In this document: positions 7,728-14,325 of the stretch, in pieces | How positions within the stretch are numbered: the stretch's first letter is position 1 | Layout: each line of letters starts with the position of its first letter | Origin: Christensenella sp. UBA1750 | Lineage (GTDB): Bacteria > Bacillota > Clostridia > Christensenellales > UBA1750 | Reading direction: 5' to 3' | Assembly: GCA_002315655.1 (NCBI GenBank) | Contig: DCHO01000041.1 | Location: forward strand, 13,099 to 52,450 | Length of the DNA stretch: 39,352 nucleotides | Position numbers and translations under genes: made by a program | Notes under the pieces: generated by a model | Seen by the model: only the letters and a program-made list of their open reading frames with translations | What the model was told of the DNA's origin: nothing | Database searches by the model: none

Positions 7728-8522
7728 ATGACAAAAAAGTCGGCGCAACTGCTCATTGCGCTGCTGATTCTCTCCCTGTTAACGCTTACCGGATGCGCTT
7801 CCAGCGAACTTACGCTGGAAGCCATCCAAAAGAAAGGCTCCATCACCATAGCTACCTCTCCCGACTTTCCGCCCTTTGAAAGCCTGGAAAACACGGACGT
7901 TGTAGGTATCGAGTTGGATATTTGGAATATCATCTGCGACAAGCTTGGCGTCGAACTGGATGTTCGGCAAATGGCGTTTGATTCCATTCTCCCCGCCGTA
8001 CAGACCGGCAAGATCGACGCAGGCGTGGCCGGTATCTCCATTGACGAAAAGCGTCAGAAGAACGTGCTCTTCACCGATCCTTATTGCCTTGCGGCACAGG
8101 CCATCGTGGTGACCAGCACTTCCCCCATCACCTGCAAGGCCGATCTTGCGGACAAGAACATTTCCGTGCAGTCCGGCACCACCGCCGAAAGCTGCTGCAT
8201 GGGCGAGGGCTACACCTTTTCTTCCTACGAATCCAACAACGATGCCCAAATGGCATTGACCTCCGGCAAGGTGGACGCTTGGGTCATTGACGACCTGACT
8301 GCCGCCGAAATGGTTTCCGCCTATAACGAAGACAATCCCGGCTCTCCCCTCATCGTGCTTCCCGAAGCCATGACGTCCGAGCCTTACGCCTTCGCCTTTG
8401 CCTACGGAAACGAGGAGCTGGTAGGACACATCAATGCGATCATTGATGAAATGATTGAGGACGGAACCATCGCTTCCATCTTTGAGAAATACGGGCTCAT
8501 CTACTTTTCCCCGGAGAAATAA
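7728..8522 (+). CDS. Amino-acid ABC transporter substrate-binding lipoprotein 3
   Basis: A 264-residue receptor, the third tandem copy. The signal peptide ends in LTGC (Cys23). It retains ATSPDFPPFE and AWVIDD. The binding-site segment has diverged to GISIDEKRQK, where the other two read GITASEERKK; the Arg is kept but its neighbours change. This is the best hint that ligand preference differs. The shared cysteines are present, with an extra Cys (ESCC). GAAAGGA precedes the ATG. The permease gene follows after 75 bases. Role: capture of arginine-pathway amino acids at the cell surface, inferred from the flanking argG and argF genes. Confidence 0.92.
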   Translation: MTKKSAQLLIALLILSLLTLTGCASSELTLEAIQKKGSITIATSPDFPPFESLENTDVVGIELDIWNIICDKLGVELDVRQMAFDSILPAVQTGKIDAGVAGISIDEKRQKNVLFTDPYCLAAQAIVVTSTSPITCKADLADKNISVQSGTTAESCCMGEGYTFSSYESNNDAQMALTSGKVDAWVIDDLTAAEMVSAYNEDNPGSPLIVLPEAMTSEPYAFAFAYGNEELVGHINAIIDEMIEDGTIASIFEKYGLIYFSPEK

Positions 8523-8597
8523 ACCTGAAAAAGCACATAAAGGCGGCCTTGGAAAACGAGGTCGTCTCATTTGACGTATTATAGGAGGATCATCACT

Positions 8598-9299
8598 TTG
8601 GCACATTGGTTTGCAAAACTCAATGAAACCTTCATCGCCACGGAGTATTGGACGCTGCTGGTGGACGGTTTCAAAAACACGATTATCATCACCTTAGGCG
8701 CTTTGGCCATCGGCGTGGTCATCGGTTCCATCATCGCCGTCATCAAGTATTTCGCCGAGGATTCCGAAGCCATGAAGCCGCTGGCCGCCATCTGCAATGT
8801 GTATGTCACCGTCATCCGCGGCATTCCCATGGTCGTGCTTCTGCTGGTGTTCTATTACATCATCATGAAGTCCTCCAACAACGGCGTGTTGGTCGCCATC
8901 ATCACCTTCGGCATCAACTCCGGCGCGTACATGGCCGAGCTCATGCGCTCCGGCCTTAACGCCGTGGACGCCGGGCAGATGGAAGCGGGTCGCTCTCTGG
9001 GTCTTTCCAAATTGCAGACCATGCGGAAAATCATCCTGCCCCAGGCTGTCCGCTACATTCTCCCCGCCATCGGCAATGAAATGGTCGCTCTGCTCAAGGA
9101 AACCTCCGTTGCGGGCTACGTCGCCGTGGTCGATCTGACCCGCGCCGGCAACCTCATCCGCAACAACACCTACGACGCCGTGAACCCCTTGATGGCCGTT
9201 GCGCTCATCTACCTGATTCTCGTTGTAGGCCTGTCCACCTTACTCGGCAAACTGGAAAGGAGGCTGACTCCCGTTGCTCAGCACAGAAAATCTCACTAA
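8598..9299 (+). CDS. Amino-acid ABC transporter permease (HisM/GlnP type)
   Basis: A 233-residue inner-membrane permease of the polar amino-acid uptake family. Several hydrophobic segments are evident (for example IIITLGALAIGVVIGSIIAV and VVLLLVFYYII). The EAA loop that docks the ATPase reads EAGRSLGLSKLQTMRKIILPQA. I choose a TTG start at 8598 because AGGAGG (8583-8588) lies nine bases upstream; the ATG in the same frame at 8571 is upstream of that site. It overlaps the ATPase gene by 26 bases. It serves the three receptors encoded upstream and presumably works as a homodimer, since only one permease gene is present. Confidence 0.93.
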   Translation: MAHWFAKLNETFIATEYWTLLVDGFKNTIIITLGALAIGVVIGSIIAVIKYFAEDSEAMKPLAAICNVYVTVIRGIPMVVLLLVFYYIIMKSSNNGVLVAIITFGINSGAYMAELMRSGLNAVDAGQMEAGRSLGLSKLQTMRKIILPQAVRYILPAIGNEMVALLKETSVAGYVAVVDLTRAGNLIRNNTYDAVNPLMAVALIYLILVVGLSTLLGKLERRLTPVAQHRKSH

Positions 9300-9996
9300 G
9301 TCTTTCGGCTCCAACCACGTTCTTCGTGGCATCAATGTGGAAATCAACAAGGGCGACGTGGTATGTGTCATCGGTCCCTCCGGCTCCGGCAAGTCCACCT
9401 TCCTGCGCTGCCTGAATCTACTGGAAAAGCCCTCCGGCGGCAAGATCATCTTTGAAGGCGACGATCTGACCGCGAAAAAGGTCGATCTTGACCTGCACCG
9501 TCAGAAAATGGGCATGGTTTTCCAGCAATTCAACCTTTTCCCGCACATGACTGTGCTGGAAAACATGACCTGCGCGCCCCTCATGCTCAAAAAAGCCACC
9601 AAGGAACAGGCCGAAAAGAAGGCCATGGAATTACTCGAGCGTGTCGGGCTGGCGGACAAGGCCAAGGCTTACCCCGCGACCCTCTCCGGCGGACAGAAGC
9701 AGCGTGTCGCCATCGTCCGCGCCCTGTGCATGGAACCCGATGTGATGCTCTTTGACGAGCCCACCTCTGCCCTCGACCCCGAAATGGTCGGCGAAGTGCT
9801 GGACGTTATGAAGGAGCTGGCACAGGCCGGCATGACCATGGTGGTCGTCACGCACGAAATGGGCTTTGCAAGAGAGGTTTCCAACCGCGTACTCTTCTTG
9901 GATGAAGGCATCATTATGGAGCAGGGCTCGCCCGAGGAAGTCTTCTCCCATCCCAAGAGCGAACGCCTGCAATCCTTCCTCAACAAGGTTCTGTAA
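9274..9996 (+). CDS. Amino-acid ABC transporter ATP-binding protein (GlnQ/HisP type)
   Basis: A 240-residue cytoplasmic ATPase that powers the importer. It has Walker A GPSGSGKST, Q-loop VFQQFNLFPH, signature LSGGQKQR, Walker B VMLFDEPTSALDP and switch histidine VVTHE, all in the usual order and spacing for the polar amino-acid class. The start is a TTG at 9274, ten bases after AAGGAGG, inside the 3' end of the permease gene, so translation is probably coupled. argF begins 15 bases after the stop, which places transport and ornithine transcarbamoylation on one transcript. Confidence 0.96.
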   Translation: MLSTENLTKSFGSNHVLRGINVEINKGDVVCVIGPSGSGKSTFLRCLNLLEKPSGGKIIFEGDDLTAKKVDLDLHRQKMGMVFQQFNLFPHMTVLENMTCAPLMLKKATKEQAEKKAMELLERVGLADKAKAYPATLSGGQKQRVAIVRALCMEPDVMLFDEPTSALDPEMVGEVLDVMKELAQAGMTMVVVTHEMGFAREVSNRVLFLDEGIIMEQGSPEEVFSHPKSERLQSFLNKVL

Positions 9997-10011
9997 ACAG
10001 GAGGAATCCCT

Positions 10012-11001
10012 ATGTTTTCTTTAGAAGGCAAGCATTTTCTGACCCTGCTGGATTTCACCCCGCAGGATATTGACAATCTTCTGAATTTAGCCGCCGATTT
10101 GAAGGCAAAAAAGACGAACCATATTCCCCACAGGCTTTGCGAGGGAAAAAATGTGGCACTCGTCTTTGAAAAGACCTCTACCCGCACCCGCTGCGCCTTC
10201 GAGGTCGCCGCGGCGGACTTGGGAATGCACCCGGTCTACCTCGACCCTGTTTCCTCCCAATTAGGCAAAAAGGAGTCCATCGCGGACACCGCACGGGTCT
10301 TGGGCAGAATGTTTGAGGGCATCGAGTATCGCGGCTTTGAGCAGTCCCGCGTGGAAGCGCTGGCGCAATACGCCGGAGTTCCCGTGTGGAACGGCCTCAC
10401 CAACGAATATCATCCCACGCAGATTTTAGCTGACCTGCTCACAATCCGCGAGCACTTTGGCGAACTCAAGGGCAAAAAGCTGGTCTATTTCGGGGACGCC
10501 CGCTACAACATGGGCAATTCCTTAATGATCGGCTGCGCGAAGATGGGAATGCACTTTGTCGCCTGCTCCAATCCCAAGTATTTCCCGAATCAGGAGCTCA
10601 TCGACAAATGCAAGACCATCGCCAAGGAAACCGGCGCGGTGCTGGAATTTGTCACCGATCCGAAAGCCGCCGCAATCGGTGCGGACGTGCTCTACACCGA
10701 TGTGTGGGTCTCCATGGGCGAGGCGGCGGAATTGTGGGAGGAACGCATCCACGACCTGCTACCCTATCAGGTGACGCAGGAGCTCATGGACATTGCCGGG
10801 AAAAACGCCCGCTTCATGCATGACCTTCCCTCCTTCCACGATCTGGAAACCGCCATCGGCAGGGAAATCTACGATAAATTCGGACTTTCCTCCATGGAGG
10901 TCACGAACGAGGTCTTTGAAGGCAGGCAGTCCATCGTCTTTGACGAGGCGGAAAACCGGATGCACACCATCAAGGCCGTCATGGCGGCAACATTATCCTA
11001 A
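10012..11001 (+). CDS. argF: Ornithine carbamoyltransferase with Asp in place of the HCLP cysteine
   Basis: A 329-residue cytoplasmic enzyme that makes citrulline from ornithine and carbamoyl phosphate (or runs the reverse reaction in arginine breakdown). The carbamoyl-phosphate loop STRTR is at 56-60, HPTQ at 134-137, and the ornithine loop DVWVSMGE at about 230. The motif that normally reads HCLP is HDLP here (residues 270-273), followed by SFHD. In the family this cysteine contacts ornithine, so Asp271 is unusual. AGGAGG precedes the ATG. Anabolic (argF) and catabolic (arcB) forms are similar; argG in the same region and the absence of arcA or arcC favour argF. A different but related substrate cannot be excluded because of the HDLP change. 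Confidence 0.9.
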   Translation: MFSLEGKHFLTLLDFTPQDIDNLLNLAADLKAKKTNHIPHRLCEGKNVALVFEKTSTRTRCAFEVAAADLGMHPVYLDPVSSQLGKKESIADTARVLGRMFEGIEYRGFEQSRVEALAQYAGVPVWNGLTNEYHPTQILADLLTIREHFGELKGKKLVYFGDARYNMGNSLMIGCAKMGMHFVACSNPKYFPNQELIDKCKTIAKETGAVLEFVTDPKAAAIGADVLYTDVWVSMGEAAELWEERIHDLLPYQVTQELMDIAGKNARFMHDLPSFHDLETAIGREIYDKFGLSSMEVTNEVFEGRQSIVFDEAENRMHTIKAVMAATLS

Positions 11002-11009
11002 AAGCATCA

Positions 11010-11047
11010 AAAAATGAACCTCTCAAAAGCATGAGGGGTTCATTTTT
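11010..11047. terminator. Bidirectional terminator between argF and the leftward gene at 11052
   Basis: AAAAATGAACCTCTC (11010-11024) pairs with GAGGGGTTCATTTTT (11033-11047), one G-U pair, eight-base loop. A and T runs on both sides make it usable in either direction. Confidence 0.9.
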
Positions 11048-11051
11048 CATA

Positions 11052-12227
11052 TTACAGTGTGAATTTCGCAAGCCGGATGTGCTGCCGGTTGACCGTGTAG
11101 CTCATGCCCAAGCTGCCGTCGTCGCAGTAGCTTATGAAGGGATAGAAGCAGGAGGAGTGCATCTTGGCTTGCAGCACGACCTCGGACTTGGCAATGTCCT
11201 CCGTGTCCACGCGCAGGATGCCGATGTGCTCCCGGTCAATGGGGGCATGGAACAAATACAACTGCCCGCTATGCACGATGAAGTCCCCGCGGGACTGGGA
11301 ATCCTCCACCAGCACGGGCGTTTCCCAGGTCTTGCTTTTCAGGTCGTAAGTCGTCAGGAAGCCGTATTTGCTGGTCTCCGCATACTGCCGCACGAAGTAG
11401 AATACCTTATCGCCGATGACGTAGGTGGCGTTCTCCCACTCAGATTCGTTGGGGAAGTCCGGCTGGGAAACGTATTCCCATGTGATGAAGTCGCGGCTCT
11501 TGATGATGCAGGTGAACGCGCCGGAATACGCCCCGGTGTAGTACCACGTTTCGCCGTTCTCGATGTGCGTGGAGGTTTTCTGCATGATGCCGATGTCGCT
11601 GAACATTTCTTTGTAGCCGATGCCGTTTATCGACAGCGCGTTCTGAATGCCGCTGCGGGAGAAGTCGTTGACCACATCCCCGACACGGAAGCGGTTGACC
11701 TCCACAGCCCCCATTTCCTGCGTGTTCAGGTCGAAGGTGCGATAGAGGCGGTAGTAGTTCCCGGAAACCTCCGCCGTCCAGAGGATCATGGCGGTGTCCT
11801 CATCCTTCTGCATGAGGATGGTGTCATAGACTAAATTGACCTTGCCGTCATAGCAGTCCTCGCCCACCGCCTGCACATCCAGATAGGTCTTATTTTCCGG
11901 GTCGTCCACCGGGCAATAGACGATGCGCGCCCGCTGGTAGTTCGGGTCTTCCGCATTACCGAAAATGTTGGCATAGTAGGTCATGTAGATCATGCCCTTG
12001 TGATAGAGGAAGGTCGAAACGTGCACCATTTTGTCGCCGGGCTTCTCAAAGTCCGCGACCCACCTTTTTTCGATCTCGTCCGCAAAGGCGATGCCTTTTG
12101 CTTTGGCTTCCTCCGAAATCTCGGTGGAAATAATGCGCTGGGATTCCGCAATCGGGGTGCGGGGGTAGAGAATGTGCGGCCTATCGCTCACCGTATCTTC
12201 GGAAAAAATCGTTGTTCTCATGTTCAT
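11052..12227 (-). CDS. Beta-propeller-like protein C, putative intracellular glycan hydrolase
   Basis: A 391-residue soluble protein without a signal peptide (MNMRTTIFSED). I cannot name a family with certainty. It has repeated W/Y-rich beta-strand units resembling a propeller (for example SRDFITWEYV, a degenerate Asp-box-like element, and LKSKTWETPV), and conserved-looking acidic and aromatic segments such as GETWYYTGAYSG, RGDFIVHSGQLYLFHAP and SCFYPFISY. It resembles proteins labelled 'sialidase' or 'exo-alpha-sialidase' in gut clostridia, but the classical Asp boxes of its neighbours are missing. GGAGGGAG lies just before the ATG. It is 15 bases downstream of the MscS gene and probably co-transcribed with it. 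Confidence 0.65.
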   Translation of the reverse strand: MNMRTTIFSEDTVSDRPHILYPRTPIAESQRIISTEISEEAKAKGIAFADEIEKRWVADFEKPGDKMVHVSTFLYHKGMIYMTYYANIFGNAEDPNYQRARIVYCPVDDPENKTYLDVQAVGEDCYDGKVNLVYDTILMQKDEDTAMILWTAEVSGNYYRLYRTFDLNTQEMGAVEVNRFRVGDVVNDFSRSGIQNALSINGIGYKEMFSDIGIMQKTSTHIENGETWYYTGAYSGAFTCIIKSRDFITWEYVSQPDFPNESEWENATYVIGDKVFYFVRQYAETSKYGFLTTYDLKSKTWETPVLVEDSQSRGDFIVHSGQLYLFHAPIDREHIGILRVDTEDIAKSEVVLQAKMHSSCFYPFISYCDDGSLGMSYTVNRQHIRLAKFTL

Positions 12228-12242
12228 TTTACTCCCTCCATT

Positions 12243-13022
12243 TTATTTCTCGCCAAACAGATGCACATCCAACTGGTTGAAGGGCACCTCGATGCCTGCG
12301 TTGTGCAGCCCGTCCTGAATCTTCGCCAGAGCCATGCGCCGCACGTCAAACCGCTCCTTGGGCTTGCGGCGGACGCGGATTTTGTAGAGAATGGAGGAAT
12401 CCTTGAAGTCCTCCGTGCCCAAATACGCACATTCCTCCACACTTTCCAGCGCGGAAATATCGTTTGCCACGCTTTTCAACGTCTGATGCACAAGAAGTAC
12501 GTCCTCCTGATAGGACAGCGGCACATCCACATCAAAAACGCCGGAGAGGACTTTTACCTGATCCACATCCCGGTTGCACAGCACAAAAACACTGCCGGTC
12601 TCCAATTCCCGAATCTTCGTGGTCTGCAGGTTCATCACCTCCACAACGCCGATGACCCCGGAATATTCCACCACATCGCCCACCACAAAGAAGCGATCCG
12701 CCAGCATATGAATGCCCATGATGATGTCCCGCATCGGGTCCTGCAGCGCAAGGCCAACCACCACGGACACCAGCCCCAAGGAGGTCACAAGGGAGGATAC
12801 GTCAATGCCGTTGCTCTGCAAAATGACCACCACCGCACCGATAACAATCAGCACCTTTACGGCGTCAAAGCCCACGCGCACCAGCGTCTGCTTGTCCTTG
12901 AGCGGGGAAGTCTGTATCTTTTTGCTGCTCCTGCGATACGCCGCGCAGGTAATGAAAAACAGCGCCAGCGCAATGAGCAGCACCACATTGGTCGAAATGA
13001 TTTTCTGCCAAAATTCCGTCAT
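12243..13022 (-). CDS. MscS-family small-conductance mechanosensitive channel
   Basis: A 259-residue membrane protein that releases solutes when membrane tension rises. Three transmembrane stretches are visible: one near the N-terminus (VVLLIALALFFITCAAY), one at VLIVIGAVVVIL, and the pore-lining TM3 at SLGLVSVVVGLALQDPMRDI. DRFFVVGDVVEYSGVIGVV then begins the cytoplasmic beta domain. The ATG at 13022 is preferred over an upstream in-frame start because GAGGAAAG precedes it. The gene is followed closely by the propeller-like gene at 11052 and is divergent from the BNR gene at 13160. The link with glycan hydrolases could be osmotic relief after oligosaccharide uptake, but that is inference only. 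Confidence 0.92.
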   Translation of the reverse strand: MTEFWQKIISTNVVLLIALALFFITCAAYRRSSKKIQTSPLKDKQTLVRVGFDAVKVLIVIGAVVVILQSNGIDVSSLVTSLGLVSVVVGLALQDPMRDIIMGIHMLADRFFVVGDVVEYSGVIGVVEVMNLQTTKIRELETGSVFVLCNRDVDQVKVLSGVFDVDVPLSYQEDVLLVHQTLKSVANDISALESVEECAYLGTEDFKDSSILYKIRVRRKPKERFDVRRMALAKIQDGLHNAGIEVPFNQLDVHLFGEK

Positions 13023-13059
13023 ATTCTTTCCTCGATCAATCCTTTTGAAATCCACGCTT

Positions 13060-13088
13060 ATCATAGCACAGATTCATCCGGCAAACAA
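13060..13088 (-). promoter_or_regulatory. Likely promoter of the MscS operon
   Basis: On the minus strand TTGTTT, 17 bases, TATGAT, about 40 bases before the ATG at 13022. The -35 matches only at TTG. Confidence 0.45.
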
Positions 13089-13103
13089 TAGGCAAACGCA
13101 GGA

Positions 13104-13132
13104 TTGACAAGCGCGGGATTTCATTGTATCTT
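13104..13132 (+). promoter_or_regulatory. Promoter of the BNR protein gene at 13160
   Basis: TTGACA (13104-13109), 17 bases, TATCTT (13127-13132). AAGGAG at 13144-13149 follows, then ATG at 13160. The 5' leader is only about 20 bases. Confidence 0.7.
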
Positions 13133-13159
13133 ATAGAAAAAATGCAAGGAGCAAATTCT

Positions 13160-14275
13160 ATGAAGAAGCTGAACGCAACGGCAAAAACCATTGTCTGTGA
13201 AAACAAATACTCTCCCTTCCGCTATTTCGGCTGGCCGACGGTGGCGCGGCTGCAAAACGGCGACCTTGCCATGACCTGCTCCGGGCTGCGCCTCAAGCAC
13301 GTCTGCCCCTTCGGAAAGGTCATCATGTGCGTAAGTAAGGACGAGGGCAAAACGTGGAGCACCCCGTCCATCATCATCGACACGCCGCTGGACGACCGCG
13401 ATTCCGGCGTGCTGGCCTTTGGAGAGAACCGCGTGCTGGTCACATCCTTCAACAATATGCCCGCCTTCCAGAAGCAGAACAACGCGCAGACTTCCGGCGA
13501 GCACTCCCCGCGCAACCTTGCCGAAAAGCAGCTCATTGACGCCTGCGCCGACCACGCCGAGGCCTTCGGCCAGTATGAAAACCTGTTGGGCTCCACCTAT
13601 CGCATAAGTTCCGACGGCGGCGTGACCTTCGGGGAAATCAAGCTCTCCCCCGTCACCGCGCCCCATGGCCCCATTCTGCTGCACGATGGCACCGTGCTGT
13701 ATGTGGGCAGCCGCTTTGACGGCGACTATGACCGGGTGTGGAAGCCGCATTTGGCCGTCTGCAAGCTCAACGACAAGGACGAGTTTGACATCATTTCCGC
13801 CATTCCCGACTGCATTTGCGGGGATGAGCCCGTACTCTCCTGCGAACCCCACGCCATCGAGACGAAGGACGGCACGATTTTAGTGCACATTCGCGTCCAG
13901 CGCGGCGGCGACAATCCCATATTCACCGTCTTTCAGACAGAATCCCACGACGGCGGTCTCACCTTCACCACACCGCACCGGCTTCTTTCCGACAAAGGCG
14001 GCTCTCCCGCGCACCTGATGTGCCATTCCTCCGGCGTGCTCATCTCGACCTACGGCTACCGTGAAGCCCCCTACGGCGAGCGCGTGATGTTCTCCTACGA
14101 CGGCGGAAAGACCTGGGACACCGAATGGATTCTGGACGACACCGCGCCCTCGCCCGATTTGGGCTACCCCGCCACGGTGGAGCTCTCCGACGGCAGACTG
14201 CTCACGGTCTTCTATGAGAACACCGGCGACGCCTCCCCCATCTTCCAACAGATCTGGGAGCTGCCGAACAAGTAA
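13160..14275 (+). CDS. Sialidase-fold (BNR/Asp-box) protein D, putative intracellular glycoside hydrolase
   Basis: A 371-residue propeller protein with four Asp boxes: SKDEGKTW, SSDGGVTF, SHDGGLTF and SYDGGKTW. The first strand reads FGWPTVARLQNGDLAM, so the R-I-P arginine of canonical sialidases is replaced (GWP). There is no signal peptide. The start at 13160 is chosen from the AAGGAG ten bases before it; upstream in-frame starts lack a site and overlap the promoter. It is a single-gene unit under its own TTGACA promoter with its own terminator. It is a distinct branch from protein A and the protein at 22628, and closer in style to protein B. Substrate unknown. Confidence 0.8.
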   Translation: MKKLNATAKTIVCENKYSPFRYFGWPTVARLQNGDLAMTCSGLRLKHVCPFGKVIMCVSKDEGKTWSTPSIIIDTPLDDRDSGVLAFGENRVLVTSFNNMPAFQKQNNAQTSGEHSPRNLAEKQLIDACADHAEAFGQYENLLGSTYRISSDGGVTFGEIKLSPVTAPHGPILLHDGTVLYVGSRFDGDYDRVWKPHLAVCKLNDKDEFDIISAIPDCICGDEPVLSCEPHAIETKDGTILVHIRVQRGGDNPIFTVFQTESHDGGLTFTTPHRLLSDKGGSPAHLMCHSSGVLISTYGYREAPYGERVMFSYDGGKTWDTEWILDDTAPSPDLGYPATVELSDGRLLTVFYENTGDASPIFQQIWELPNK

Positions 14276-14288
14276 ACAGCCGCAAAAA

Positions 14289-14323
14289 TCCCGCCCTGAA
14301 AATAACCAGAGCGGGACTTTTTT
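14289..14323. terminator. Bidirectional terminator between convergent genes
   Basis: TCCCGCCCTG (14289-14298) faces CAGAGCGGGA (14307-14316), one mismatch, followed by six T. Five A precede the stem, so it can also serve the leftward gene ending at 14326. Confidence 0.85.
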
Positions 14324-14325
14324 AC

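Noticed and set aside
12000..13091. A 363-codon plus-strand frame opposite the MscS gene, and similar long frames opposite the exporter genes (37229-38188) and uxuA (20145-20729)
   Set aside because: Each mirrors a recognised gene, is rich in His, Gly and Val as expected for antisense frames, and lacks a start signal.
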